This document shows, in pieces, positions 48,652-61,625 of a stretch of DNA of 64,000 nucleotides. Origin of the DNA: Thysanoteuthis rhombus (taxonomy: Eukaryota; Mollusca; Cephalopoda; Oegopsida; Thysanoteuthidae); assembly GCA_963457665.1 (NCBI GenBank), contig OY735222.1:37617391-37681390 (forward strand), in the 5' to 3' direction. A program made the translations under genes and the position numbers. The notes under the pieces were generated by a model, which saw nothing but the letters and a program-made list of their open reading frames with translations, searched no databases and was not told where the DNA came from. The stretch's first letter is position 1. Every line of letters starts with the position of its first letter.

Positions 48652-49068
48652 AGCACTCAGAGTGCATGCCTGTGTTAATGCCATAAACAAACCAAAAACT
48701 GTAGGAACATAAAATATCAAACAAGGGACAGAAGTTTGAATACACAAATATTGAGTTACTTCCCTCGGAACTCAACTAGAACATTTTCAATAACTGTTTG
48801 TTTTTTTTGTTTGTTTTTTTTGCTTGTTTTGTTTTTTTTTTTGGTTTTTTTTTTTAAACTCTTTCCCTGTAGAATGATAAAAGTATTTTTCATTCAAAAA
48901 CAAATTCCTGGATCCACCCCAAAATTTAATCAGTTCTTCCATAGCCTATGAGCCACCTCCACAAAATTTCATTGGAATTCAATGAAAACTGTTGGAGATA
49001 TTGTGTGGACAGATGGAAAGACAAAAGTGAATACATATAGCTCTTTCAACTTCATTGGCAAAGGTAAA
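48652..49068 (+). repeat. 'CCTCTGCCA' family, full-length copy
   Basis: Left end 'agcactcagagtgcatgcct'; then 'agaagtttgaatacacaaat', 'attgagttacttccct', a T-rich insertion (48800-48856), 'aaattcctggatccacccc', 'ccatagcctatgagccacc', 'ccacaaaatttcattgg', 'gatattgtgtggacagatgg', and right end 'ttcattggcaaaggtaa'. I recall a mollusc- and invertebrate-wide repeat with the same 3' words (ending in a form of ggcggaggtaa), but this was not checked. No coding capacity. Confidence 0.8.
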
Positions 49069-49369
49069 ACTTACAATCAGGAATTTCAATGGTGTATCTT
49101 CCTAAATATACGCACTTCATATCTTGTCACTTGTGGGGTATTTCTCAAGTGTAAAGATCTTCATCTACATAGTCATGACTTATTTTCCATTTGTTTACAA
49201 TAAGCACACTGCTTCATTATTCATCATTTAAATCATTTATTAGATAAAAAGGCTGGCTGATACAGCAAATGGATTGTGTTTACAAGAGAAAGAAATCTAA
49301 ACTTAAGTGCACATTAAACCACCTTTAGCACTCGCATCCCCCCCCCTTTACCAATCCTTTCACTCTTCT
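49069..49369. other. Anonymous DNA, no gene seen
   Basis: Nothing recognised. C9 run at 49338-49346. Confidence 0.5.
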
Positions 49370-49990
49370 TTGCCTCCAGCAATCTTTTATTAATTCAAAG
49401 TTAATGTCTTGAAGCCAAGGATGAATCAGCAAATCAAGAGCTGACCAGTTGGCTATTTCACACATGCCATACAAATGCTCCATTGTCCAGTGCAGACTCA
49501 CAAGCCATTAGAGGACAGACCAATTTGAACCATAGACACAGCAATAACCCCAGACCACCACCACCACCACCACCCAAAACCGTCTATATCCAACTTTGAG
49601 ATTGTAGCAAAAACAGAAAATCCCTTCCTTTCCTCCCAAATATGAACCAAAACATCAAGAAATCAACATCTCGGTGGAGGCTTGCTAAAATGGAAAAATC
49701 CACTAACAGCACTACCCAAAAATGTGAGGCAGCTTCCCTTCGGTTAAACAGGAAATTATACTTGTAAAAAGGCCATTAAGACTGTATTGAGGAAGTACAC
49801 GCCACAGAAATAGCCTACAAATGCTCCCATCTTGAGACCTCTCCTCTTCTTCCACTGGTCTTGTGCTCAACAGATTGACAATTTCATTAGGAACCATTAT
49901 TAAAAGAGACAATAGAATTGGCATTGCACTAATTGGATACCATTTACAGAACGGTAGTTGAAAACGGAAAGTAAATGCCACAAATGGTAA
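49370..49990. other. GC-richer block; possible conserved non-coding element
   Basis: More balanced composition with a single simple repeat (ACC)n at 49553-49575. An 89-codon minus-strand frame (49712-49981) has no recognised domain. Includes ACAATAG- and ATTGTCC-type words that can bind HMG-box factors, but such words are common by chance. Confidence 0.2.
49553..49575. repeat. (ACC)n microsatellite
   Basis: About 7-8 ACC units. Confidence 0.95.
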
Positions 49991-51060
49991 CTAAATCTTA
50001 TTGAAAGACTATGAATGCTTTATAGCAGGAAGTATATTAGTTATATAGGAGAGTTTCCCCCCTCTTCTACTGGCTGCCCTAAACTAATTTTCTTTACTCA
50101 TTGCAATATTTAATAGATGGAACCGATTTCTATTCAGCAATAATAATTGTCTCTTTATAACAAATGCTAAGACAGCTGCAAGTTGCATTTCTCTATACAC
50201 AAAAGGAGATCCCCCTCAAAGATACACTACACATTTTCAAAGCAGATGGATTGATATTAATAACAATTTCTCTCTAGTGCCAGACTTCTTTGTGGTTCAA
50301 TTCCTCCTCCAATTCTGAAGCAAGTCAAGAAATCATTATGATATAGTCGACTGGTTTTTCCTATAAGTACAAAACTAGCTTGTTTCAATTCATTGCAATG
50401 AAAAAAAAAATCTATCAAAACAATTACCAATATGTTTTTATTTATTTCCTTACACTGAAGGAAACTAATTAAAATGATATAGAACTACCAAGATCTGAAC
50501 TCTGATGCAGACCTGAGTAGCCTGATGAATTACCAATAGGCCAAAGATACACTGGTGACATAATGTTGAAATTTCAAGTATTTCAGTCAGATTATATACA
50601 CTGGGAAAAGGGAACAATATATCAAAGCAGCCAATGGCAAAATAAAACTTATTTTTTTTATGATAAAGGAATATTAGTTCTATTTTTCCAACAATTAGTT
50701 GTTACGCTCCATTTCAAATCTTAAAGTCAGGTAAGAATCAAATTAGAATTAGTGACTGCTAATGAATAGAGAGATGATACCAGATATAACTGGACTCACC
50801 AGGTTTTTGATTATTCATTACATATTTTCATACATTTTTAACGATAAAACTTGAAATATATTTGTTAAACTTTCACCTTGACAAAAGAACCTTAGATGAA
50901 AACAAGCAAAAGATATTTTACCACTTCAACCCTCAACTAATGATACATTTTTTATAAGACATGAGACAAAGCAACAATTTTACAACTGGAGAGTTTCTAA
51001 ATTTCTACAAAAAACTCAAGTATTTTTACTGAAAGCTATTTACATAATTCCAAACTAGAA
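49991..51060. other. Anonymous AT-rich DNA, no gene seen
   Basis: Nothing recognised. Confidence 0.5.
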
Positions 51061-51376
51061 AGCACTCAGAGAGTACATACCTCTGCCATCACCATACATA
51101 AATTAAAAACTGTTTAACAAAATATTAAGGACCAGAAATTTGAATGTACAAATATTAAGTTACATCTCTTAAAATAAAAAATTAGTTTTTTTTAACATGT
51201 GTTCAATTTTAACCTCTTGCAGAATAAAGAAAAATATCAAAAACAAATCTGCCCAAAAATTTAATCTCTTCCATAGCCTATGGAATACCCTTCCACAAAA
51301 TGTCATGGAAATTCATTCAGAACTTTTGGAGATATTGCACAGACAAATGAATACAGATCCAGTCGGCAGAGGTAAA
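51061..51376 (+). repeat. 'CCTCTGCCA' family, full-length copy without the T-rich insertion
   Basis: Left end 'agcactcagagagtacatac' and 'ctctgccatcacc'; right end 'gtcggcagaggtaaataa'. The words acctctgcca and cggcagaggt are inverted with respect to each other near the two ends. The internal order is identical to 48652-49068. About 316 bp, the best candidate for the family's unit length. Flanked on the left by 'caaactagaa' as at 14608. Confidence 0.8.
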
Positions 51377-53369
51377 TAATGTTGCTTAAAATTTATAGAA
51401 AATTACTGTAAAAATGCTTGTACCATGAAATAATTTTTTTTTTCTTCTGTGAAGGCAGTGGCTGAAATGCCTACTGAAAAATGATCTGCTAAATTAACAA
51501 ATGAATTGTTTCATTTTATTTTGATAAAAGTCTTGAGAATAGTGTTTTTCTTATTTTTGATGATACAAAACCTTTGTTTCACATTCTGAATTCTGCAGAT
51601 TCAGTGTTCAACACTGCCAAAAATCTTAATTTGCTTTAGAATAAATTTATTCAACATGTTAGGCTTGTTGAACACTAGGAGAGCTAGAGCATTCTTATCA
51701 TTCAATGTTCAAAAGGAAGCTAGCATAGTTGAGACGTGTTACAGCGGTAATACCACAAGAAGTAGAATATCATGTTTACGCTTAAGGGCAGACATAAAAC
51801 TAGCATAAAGATATTTTTGTTATATTTTCCAAGTACCGCTAATCCAAACAACTTTAAACTCAATACTACAATGCCTTGTGTGCCAATAGTCAGTTGTAGA
51901 GTAATCGCAATGTGCGATTATGCATTTCTATTAGACATCTTGGTTTCAATATCTTAAAAGAGTAATAAATGCTTTATGACAAAAACACTTCACAGCAAAT
52001 TCTCCTCACTGTTCTTAGATTTGTCCATAGAACCAGATTATTGCAGTGCTTAATGAAGAAATGAACCTCAAATCAATTGATGAACAAAATAAAAGGATTC
52101 ACATATATTCTCATGAATACAGATGGGGGAGGACAAAAGAAAAAAAAAAGCACAAACCTCTTTCCATTCATTTTCTTTATTTCAAATTTTAAGATTAATT
52201 GCAGCATATTAATATTGTATTATATGATAAAATAGAAATTTCTAACTTGCATTAACTATATTCAAACTGCTTATAAAAGGAGTCAAGAACCCCAGTTGTG
52301 GAAGCTATGTAAAATATTGTTGGAGAGAGACATGAACAAATAAGACAAAAGCATAATGCATCAGTTAGCCAGCAAGATGTCAAAAGAGATGATCTTTCAA
52401 AGTCCAAAGAGTTAAACAGGGAAAACAATCTTTGAGCCAAGATTTGTTTATGCTAAAGACTGACTCAGCTTAAGCAAGACAATTCAATGTTAATTAAAGA
52501 TGAAATCATCACAGTCAGGGCTTAACAATGGTTCAGTCCAACAATGGGGAGATCAAATGAGACAGAAATCTAAGACTTGAGAAAGTAGAGAGAGAGAGGA
52601 AAAGGAAGAGAAGTGTAGGGTGACAGAGATTTCAAGGAAAAGAGGAACAGCAATGAAAAGGGGTTTAGGAGTATCAAAAAGAAAATGAATAAAAATTGAA
52701 AAAAAAGACATTACAAGAAAATGTAAAAGGAAGTCAGCATGTGGGATATAAATGCAACATATTACAAAGTAGGGGCCAAGTCATCAACAGTAGCAGAATG
52801 GGTAAACTCCCATTTCTACATTATCCCGTAGATGGCATTGATGATAGTTGACAAATAAAAAGGAAAAAGACATCTAATTCTAAGAGGCAAGAATTATTCA
52901 TAAGCCTTTCTGATCATGAAATATTGATAACAAATGAACAGAAAATCTTATTTAATCTTAATGGAGATTTTTAAACCCTAAATGTTTGTTTTATGTATTT
53001 ATTCAAAAATACAAGTTGAACAGAAAATTAAGCAATTTTTCTATATTTATCTTATAAGGGTGAGTTTTTAAAAAGATACTTGGATTTCATGGATGGGGAA
53101 AAGAAAAAGAAAAAACTAGCATTAAAATATATGTACACAATATTATGGCTTATAGATGCCTATATGGGTTATGAGAGGTCATCTTTTGAAGAGAGTTTTT
53201 GTTTTGTTCAACAGAATAATTTATTTTTCTGTTGGAAGACAAAGTAGAATAAATATTTTTTATAAATATCATAGTCACTTTTTACAAAGCCGAAGACTGA
53301 ACCCACATAATTACAAAAAAAAAAAAAAAAAAAAAAATTTATGAAAGGATTAAACGTGACATAATATAT

Positions 53370-53401
<32 letters not shown>

Positions 53402-54363
53402 CTCCCAACTTGGGGGGGGGGGGTCACAATTTGATCCCTTTTCATCTTCAATGGCTACATTATATTGTAAGGTCAGGTCCATATTGACTCATCTTCAATG
53501 TCACAATTGTTATAATACAATGAAGACATCAATGAAAAGAGATCAAATTGTCAAAAAAAAAAAAAAAAAAAAAAAAAAAATTCTTATACTTCTCAAAGTT
53601 AAAAACATAAGTAAAATTCTACACAAAGCATGATTAGAACATCCAAGATCAGACAGAAGTTTCATTTTTATCAGTGACTTTTCACATGCCACAAATTAGA
53701 GTTAAGTAAACATCATATGCAAACCAAATGGGAGGAGGAAATGAGTCTAACAAATCCTACCAATGTCTAGGAAAGTTACAGTGTTGCTGTGTGGCTCCAC
53801 ACAAAAACTAATCATATTGCGCAGCAAGGTTTTAATGCTGCTCGCAGTATAGGATTAAATAATATTAAAAAGAAAAATCAATTCATCAAATAAATAATTT
53901 TATCATATTCTGTTAAAAGCAACTGACCTTTAAAGCTAAGACAAAAAAGAAAAAAAAAAATGTATTCAAAGATAGTCTCAAAAGTAAAAATATTTTTTCC
54001 AATGGCTAACAGGCGTTTTGGTCCTATGCAGAAAAAGGCGGGCGGGGGGGGGGGGGGCATTAGTATTTCCCATGGGTTGTAACTTTTGTCTTCGAAGAAG
54101 ATACTAATCCACTCGCAGAATGACATGCATGACAAAGTCTGGAATCCAGAAGGGGAAAGAAAGAAAAACTGGGTTAATCTAAATGGATCAATTGTGCCGC
54201 TAATCTAGAGATCTGACAAGTAAAACTCATGCAGACCCTTCAATCTTCCAACAGACATTTATTATTTGAAATGCTGAAATCAAAACCTGGTGCAACAGGA
54301 CAAAACTGTGTGGGCATTTTCTACTACGAAATCCAAGCAAGCCATACTTAAGATAACTAGTAT
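51377..54363. other. Anonymous AT-rich DNA, no gene seen
   Basis: Contents: A23 at 53315-53337, (CA)n(TA)n at 53365-53401, G12 at 53412-53423, A28 at 53553-53580, G14 at 54044-54057. No gene or family. Confidence 0.5.
53365..53423. repeat. Compound (TA)(CA)(TA) microsatellite plus G12
   Basis: TA, then about seven CA units, then TA units, followed within 10 bases by 12 G. Confidence 0.95.
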
Positions 54364-54605
54364 AGCACTCGGAGAGTCGATACCTCAGTCAATGCCATTG
54401 TCACTAAAATCTGAATGAAAGTCAGTACATATATAACTAAGATGTAATGGAGATTACTGTAAGAAATTTTTTTAAATTCCTTGATCCATCCTCAAATTTA
54501 ATCAATCCTCCATTCAATAGTGCACACTTCCACAAAATGTCATTGAAATGATTTCAGAACTTTTGGAAATATTGCATCAAATAAAAGGAGGGGACACAGG
54601 TGTAA
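54364..54605 (+). repeat. 'CCTCTGCCA' family copy
   Basis: Left end 'agcactcggagagtcgatac' and 'ctcagtcaatgcca'; then 'ccttgatccatcctcaaatt', 'ccacaaaatgtcattga', 'gaacttttggaaatattgca' and 'aaaaggagg'. Runs into an A24 run (54607-54630). Confidence 0.75.
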
Positions 54606-54643
54606 CAAAAAAAAAAAAAAAAAAAAAAAAATCTCAATTGAAA

Positions 54644-54800
54644 TGAAAATCCTGGATCTGCTCCAAAATTCAGTCAGTTCTTTGCCCTACAGCCAACCAT
54701 TTCAGAAAATTTTATTCAAATTCATAGATAACTTACGGTTATGTTGTGTAGACAGACATGAATGAATACATATACCTCTTAACTTCCAAGATAGAGATAA
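54644..54800 (+). repeat. 'CCTCTGCCA' family, right-half copy
   Basis: Reads 'aaaatcctggatctgctcca', 'cagccaaccatttcagaaaa', 'atgttgtgtagacagacatg', 'atacatatacctctta' and 'acttccaagatagagataa'. It is a second, 5'-truncated copy directly after the first, separated only by the A24 run. Confidence 0.7.
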
Positions 54801-57029
54801 ACTGGGAAAGCTACTGACAAGAAAAAAAGGGGGGGTGGAGTTATTTAAATTTTCATAACTGTTAATAATCAGAATGCTTGATTTGTACTTTAATGTTTCT
54901 TACATACAAGAATACAAGCATGAGAGTCAATTTGACTCAAGAAAAAAAGAAGAAAAAAAAAAAACTTCTATCAAGTTATGACACCATATCCACCAATTGG
55001 TTGTAAAACTAAACTGACTTGGGATTTTTAGCCTTTACCTGGGAAATACAATACATCAAATCATTGATATTTACTAACTTTAGTGAAAAGATTGTTGTTC
55101 CCATCCTTCAAGTATAGAAGGTCTTCCTGACTAGAAAACTAGGATTCAAAGTTATGGCTTTTACTTGGGTTCAAACACCAACCAGTGTGTGGTATCAAGT
55201 AGGTTAAGCCAGTTTGATATTCATACCATCTGCAATGTCAACCCAAAATACATCCAACACATGAAAATTCAGTTATACCTCAGATGCAACAGACTACAAG
55301 AGACAGCCAAAGAAGACCAGAAAGTACAACAGCCAAAACATTGTGCCTAAACAACCAAGATGAGGACAATAGTCTGACAAAATCTGTATACAACAGTGAA
55401 AAAAGAAAAAAAATTAATATTGTTGATCAAGTTTTAGGCTAGAGCATCAAGTAAGGACCAAACTTACAAATGGTCTATAAAATAATTGAACAACAGCAAT
55501 CATTGCACTTCTTAACCTCATATAAAAATGAATTTGTAATTCAATGAAGTCACTAGAAAAGTGGATGGGAAAAAAAAAAAAAAAAAAAAAAAAAAATCAG
55601 GTGACCAAATCAGTTTCCAGCTTATCCAAAAGAGCATCTGCTCAGCCCCCCCCTTTTTTTTCCTATAGAAACAAGAGACGACATTTCATATTGATCACAT
55701 CAACAAAGAGAGTTGAAAGCAATGGAGAAGTAGGCTAATCAAATATCAAGTTTCTGCTTTCAAGGGTGAGAGCATCAAATTCACTTTATAAACAAACATG
55801 GATTATTTGTTCAACATGCTCTAATGGAAAACGGTTATGAAAAATGAAGATCTCATTCCTAACAACACACAATGTATGATTGTGAATTCAACTACACTTG
55901 TCAAATTTATAAAATTATTGGGTCTTGGGCACTTTTCAAACTATTCTATAAACTTTTTTATTTTTTTTATTAGATGAAGTGTTGAAAATCATTTTTTATG
56001 ACTATTTACCTTCATCTAAAGTTTTTCTGTTGCTTTTTATCACAACTTTACTAAGGCTATCATCCAATGGCAGAGAGTAAATAGCCTAGATTGGAAATGA
56101 AGAATAAGTGCTAGGCCAGAGGGAAACCATGTTAATGCAGAGCTGCTTTTTATATTTCTTTTTTTTTTTTTTTTTTTTTAAATCAAATAAAGTTTATAAA
56201 GCAACCAAAACTTGGTTGAAATAACAAAATCACTGGAACCACAAATAGCAATTTGTACCGATACTATGGTTGCTGTAGGAGAAATTACTTAAATTTGAGT
56301 TGAGGAACAATTTGAAAAATTTGATTTAAATCTAGTATCTCAATGTTGTCACTTCAGGAGTTATATTTTGACTGGATACCACAAGGTGTTTAAATTCAGG
56401 ATATGAAACTATTAATCGCTAAGAAAACTGATCTGATACCAGAGACAAGGTTCAAATCAGTAAAAATTAGTACGTATGTATTGGAAGGCGGTGAAAAAAT
56501 TACATAAATTCCCAGGAAATCGTTTTATAAATTACATTAAGAATTTAATAGTCTGGAAACATTGGAATAAACCAAATTTATGGGGGGGGGGAGAAATGAA
56601 TAAATAAAAAAGATAAAGAGCCTTTCCCCAAAATCATATATATAAGTTGTGTGTTACATTTATAGTACCAGTAGTAGCCATCAGTTGTGTGTGGTATACT
56701 GGTGATAACCATGAGCATAGAGATCAGTCAGTAATATACAATATGCAATGACAGATCTGCAAAAATTCTATTTCAATACATAATAACATGACTTGAAATA
56801 AATAGGGCAGGACAAACATCTCCATTCCTTTTATGGGATTAACATTTCCACATAGAATGGGATCAATCAAAGATCTAAAAAACATCCAGTATATCGATAG
56901 AATATTAAAGAAATTACATGAGTAAAAAAGAATTTTAAAAAATCATATAAGAAAAAAAAAAAAAACTATAATGGAAAAGGGCTGATAAGTTCTTGGCGGG
57001 GGGGGGGGGGGGAAACAGTTAGCGGTTAT
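54801..57029. other. Anonymous DNA, no gene seen
   Basis: A weak pair: 55145-55200 ('attcaaagttatggctttta') resembles 60683-60740 ('atttgaaattatggctttca'). A27 at 55570-55596, C8 at 55646, T21 at 56159-56179, G10 at 56582, G15 at 56998-57012. No gene. Confidence 0.45.
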
Positions 57030-57490
57030 TTGTCATTACCATTCTTTCACCCTCAGCCACTGTCCAGATGGTCAGCTCTCATTCGGAATATTTGCATAAA
57101 TTTAGCCAAAGCAAAATGATGAAAATCAGATATTTTTTGGTTTTGTTTTTTTTTTTCAAACCATCCCCTCTACATCACCCAGTTTCACAACAGCCTGCTC
57201 ATAATTCCTGATCCAGCCAGATATACATTGGCACAGATCTGGTCAGCATAGTGTTATGCTAAAATGAGGTCCAACAAGCAATCCTAAGACAAGAAAGGAG
57301 GAACGGGAGACAAAAGCTTTCACCATTGCCACATGGGTGGGGAAGAGGTGGGGTAGAAAGCTGGCAGAACAGTGGGAAGGGGGGGGGGCAGAGGCTAGGG
57401 TAAAGCATAGATTTGCATCAAGGAAGACAATGAGAATCTCAACAGATAAGCCTAGGGAGAGGCTCTCAAATCCACCCATACACTGGAAGG
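57030..57490. other. GC-richer block with an octamer word; possible conserved non-coding element
   Basis: Composition is more balanced over 57030-57480. An octamer-type word atttgcat (POU-domain site class) sits at 57090-57097 beside 'aaatttagccaaag'. A 78-codon minus frame (57243-57479) includes the G10 run and is not gene-like. The call rests on composition and motif only. Confidence 0.2.
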
Positions 57491-58783
57491 GAATTAATTT
57501 TTAAAATCAGACGGGATGTCATGAAAATGGCTGCATCTTTGTTCATTGGAACGTAATTAGACATAAACCCCAGACACAGATTTGTACATCAAAAAGTCAC
57601 CCAGCTGAGAGGACTCAAAAAAAAAAGTTCTGGGGAAAAAGGATTTTGAAGAGGAAAAAAAAAAAATTAAATAAAAACATCACTAGAAATAGACAGATTT
57701 CAGAGAAAAGAAAAAAAAAAAAAAAAAAAAAGTGATTTTCCTTCTATTACAAAAAAAAAAAAAAAATTAGATGCGGGTGGAGAATAAAATTGATTAAATT
57801 TCTCAAGTAACAAAGGGAAAAAAATTAAAAAATAATCAGGTCATTGTACTCATTGCAGAAATTCGGGTAAATTGTTGGTTGCTTGTAAAACGTGCCTAAT
57901 GGACTTTCACAACCAATAAGATTTTTTGGTCTTAAGAAAAAGAGGAAAATTTTGATTTTTCAAGATTGTTTCAATTAATTCATAAAATTTGACAATGAAA
58001 ACCAGTCCAAGATTACTAAAGATATCATTTATGGAAAAATTAAAAACAAAGACACCTTATCAAACTTACATACATATATACTGAACTATGCACTGGTTAT
58101 CATTCGATCACTGAATTCAACAGTATCAAGCATGATCAGTAGATTGGATGGGTGGGTGACTGCTCGGGAACAATGGGTATGGTAAGCATGTGCTGACAAC
58201 ATGTATGCAAAAGGGCTCCCACATTGAAACAAACTTATGTTACATCCTACCCTCATAGGGAGGTAGTTAAATAACTACTTAGCTATGCAATCCAGAAACC
58301 AATGATTACCAAGCATTCATTTAGAACAAATAAAATTCTTGATACAAAAAGAATGAGAAAAGAAAAATATTCAAAAATGCATAAATCAGTGTCCTAGAAA
58401 ATCAAAATTTAGCCAAATTTCAAAATTCAGCAACAAAAATACAAAAGTAATAATGTACAAATAACTTCTCAAAATTTAGCCAACTTGAGAAAAGAAGTTC
58501 AATTTCTTACAGAATTACAGAAAAAAGTATATTCAAAATATTGGTAAAAAAGCCACCATAGAAATTTAAGAGAAACCAAAAATGAAATTTATTCAGATTT
58601 CATAAATGTATGGAAAAAATGGTTTTCAAAAAATCTTTTATTCATTCATTTGGACTTACATTTATATGAAATAGATGAACAGCATGAAGTTAATTTTGAA
58701 GAAATGTTTCCAACACAAAGTGAAATTGTAACAAAAGATCAATAGACTTAATACCTTATTCAAAAAAAATCATTAATAAAAAA

Positions 58784-58814
<31 letters not shown>

Positions 58815-59794
58815 TAGAGAAGGGGAAAAAAAATGATGTTCAAATAACCATAGAGGGATTATTTAATAAAACTTCAGAAACTGAGAAAAACAGATGGATT
58901 CAATAGTTGGATTTTTTTAATCCAGATGTGATTGGAAAAAAAAAAAAAAAGTAATGTGTAGTTAATTTTTCTGTGATACAACTTAAGTGTTTGTTTCCTA
59001 AAGCAAGTGGAATTTTCAAAATGTAGCATTATACCCAACTGAATAAGTCAATGAAGTGGCAAATGATAAAAAGAGGTATATCTTACACAAATTGATAAAT
59101 ATGCTCACAATTGTTTTGTTTTTTTAACTATTTCAATTTTAGTTGAACAAATTGAAGCTTAATACAAGTGACTTATTTTTCAACAAGTTTGATCCAATAT
59201 TCGTCAGTGCAAAAATGAAAACAAATGGAAAAAGATGAATTTCCAAAAGATGAAAAGGATATTTTAAGAAGGTGGTTATTGCAGCTACGGTGATTCAACT
59301 ATCGTTATTCAAATATGATAACAATTTTTTTCATGAATAAATAACATTGAAAAGATTTCTGAATCAAGATTTGATTTAATTGGTGAAATTGGAAATTTTA
59401 TCCAGAGACTTCAAATCAAACTGACTGGAGTGTTGGACTATCAAAATACCATACCTCAAAGGATGGTACCAATTCTCCATTGTAAATTAGATCACAAACC
59501 TTGTGAAGTGAACAAAAACAAGCTTTCAAATTGAAAGCATTAAGAGACCACATACTTTAGACAACACTATTGATGCTAAAATCTAAGCAAGTATGTACCA
59601 CCCAATTGTGAAATCCTATACCCTAAATAAAAATAAGTTCGTACATAGCTGTGGCGCAGGGGAGGTAACTGAGTTTTGAATAGCCATATTCAAGACTTGC
59701 TCTATTATACGAAAAAATATCTCTCAATCAGTGGGGGAAAAATAATCTCATATTCAACTAAATTTTAATTCTCAGCTCATGGCTATAATTTTTC
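57491..59794. other. Anonymous AT-rich DNA, no gene seen
   Basis: Two A runs near 57711-57731 and 57751-57765, (GA)n at 58794-58820, and A15 at 58936-58950. The stretch 58140-58270 is GC-richer and SINE-like in feel (ggatgggtgggtgactgctc) but has no second copy or clear boxes. Confidence 0.5.
58794..58820. repeat. (GA)n microsatellite
   Basis: About 13 GA units with one interruption. Confidence 0.95.
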
Positions 59795-59882
59795 AAAATG
59801 TTAAGGATGAATTTTGAGGATATTGTGATGATATCATAACGAGAGAATACATATACCTCTTCCAACTTTGTTGACAGGTAAT
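59795..59882 (+). repeat. 'CCTCTGCCA' family, right-end fragment
   Basis: Reads 'gatattgtgatgatatcata', 'gagaatacatatacctcttc' and 'caactttgttgacaggtaat', matching the right ends of 48652-49068 and 54644-54800. It is followed at 59904 by 'taagggagataattcgtg', the module that also follows the fragment at 14611-14680. Confidence 0.6.
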
Positions 59883-60975
59883 AACGAAGGCCGTTTGCAG
59901 ACTAAGGGAGATAATTCGTGCACTCCCCCCAAAATTCCTGCTTCAGTGAACTGAGAAGTTTCATACTAGATTGTAAATAACTTTTTTCCTATGATGTACA
60001 AATATTTTCAAGTTTCAAACATGATAATCAACTACCAATAAAATTTGAACAGATAACCAAATCAACCAATCAGGTGAATTTATCAATTACATGAATGATT
60101 CTATTCAAATCCAGATTTCTGTCACTTCTCAAACAAAAGAATGATTTTTCAAAGCCAAGTTATCTAATTCAATAACATTTAAATGGAAATCTTTTAAGAG
60201 TGACAATTTATTATTCATTTTAATGAAGAATTGATCCAGCCACAACTTGAAACCATGAAAACAAGACGATCATATTCAAGTCGATACTTTGATTCAATGC
60301 TGTACAACTCAATACACAGAGAAAATAGAATTCTCAACACAGAACAATTTGGAGGATGAAAACATTTCAAAATGAGCAAATAAACTTTAACATTTCAACA
60401 AAATAAAATATCAATCTACCCTTTTCTGATAGCCAAATAAATTCATAGTATTTATTCCACAATTGATTTTACTTATAGTAATAGCAGTCAAATTGCTTTT
60501 AGTTGCACCATACTAATAATTTGTTTCGTCATCTGCACATTCACCGTTACAGGTTTTCTAGTCCATAAACTGAACACACTATAGAGGTTAGCTTGGTCTG
60601 GCAGAAGGTGGAATTGAAAATAAGAGGTAGGACTTGTGCGAGTCTTCCAGATGAATGTTTAACAGCCTGCTGTGAGAATCAGAATTTGAAATTATGGCTT
60701 TCATCTGAACTTTAGTACTGATCATTGGTGCTGATGAGAATTATACAACTATTTCAGTCACAAGGCTACCTATTTATTGTCCCGATATTGTTCAACAAAT
60801 AAAAACATAAGACTGAAAATAATGATAATCAATGAACAAGCCTCCACAGCAATGAGTTCAACTTACAGGAACTGTAAATTAGATTGGCAACCAGATTGAA
60901 TAGCACTTTGAGGAAAAACCTTTGATGCTGGGCTATTACACTAGTTTAGTGACAACCTAAACCAGAACCCCTCAG
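59883..60975. other. Anonymous DNA, no gene seen
   Basis: Apart from the module at 59904-59917 and the weak match noted at 60683-60740, nothing was recognised. Confidence 0.45.
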
Positions 60976-61145
60976 GGGGACATAACCAAGTGGATAGAAG
61001 CATTACTTTAGCAGATCTAGTAACTTGCCTGACAGTCACAGGTTCAATCTCTGGATCGAGTGGCACAGAAAAATCACTCTTGTTCGGGCAAAGAAAAAAA
61101 TAAAAAAATAAAAAAAATAATGCAAGGACTAGGAAGAAGTAACTG
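60976..61145 (+). mobile_element. tRNA-derived SINE (different family from the 30-kb pair)
   Basis: A box taaccaagtgg (60983-60993) matches the polymerase III consensus TRGCNNAGTGG with few changes. B box ggttcaatctc (61041-61051), then 'gatcgagtggcac' as a tRNA-3'-like end, then an A-rich linker (61091-61120) and a short body. The wide A-B spacing suggests an insertion in the head. The 84-codon minus-strand frame over this region is an artefact. Confidence 0.65.

Positions 61146-61625
<480 letters not shown>

Noticed and set aside
60720-60760. Another ctgatgag word (60733-60740)
   Set aside because: No gaaa core or pairing stems follow, so it is not a hammerhead.
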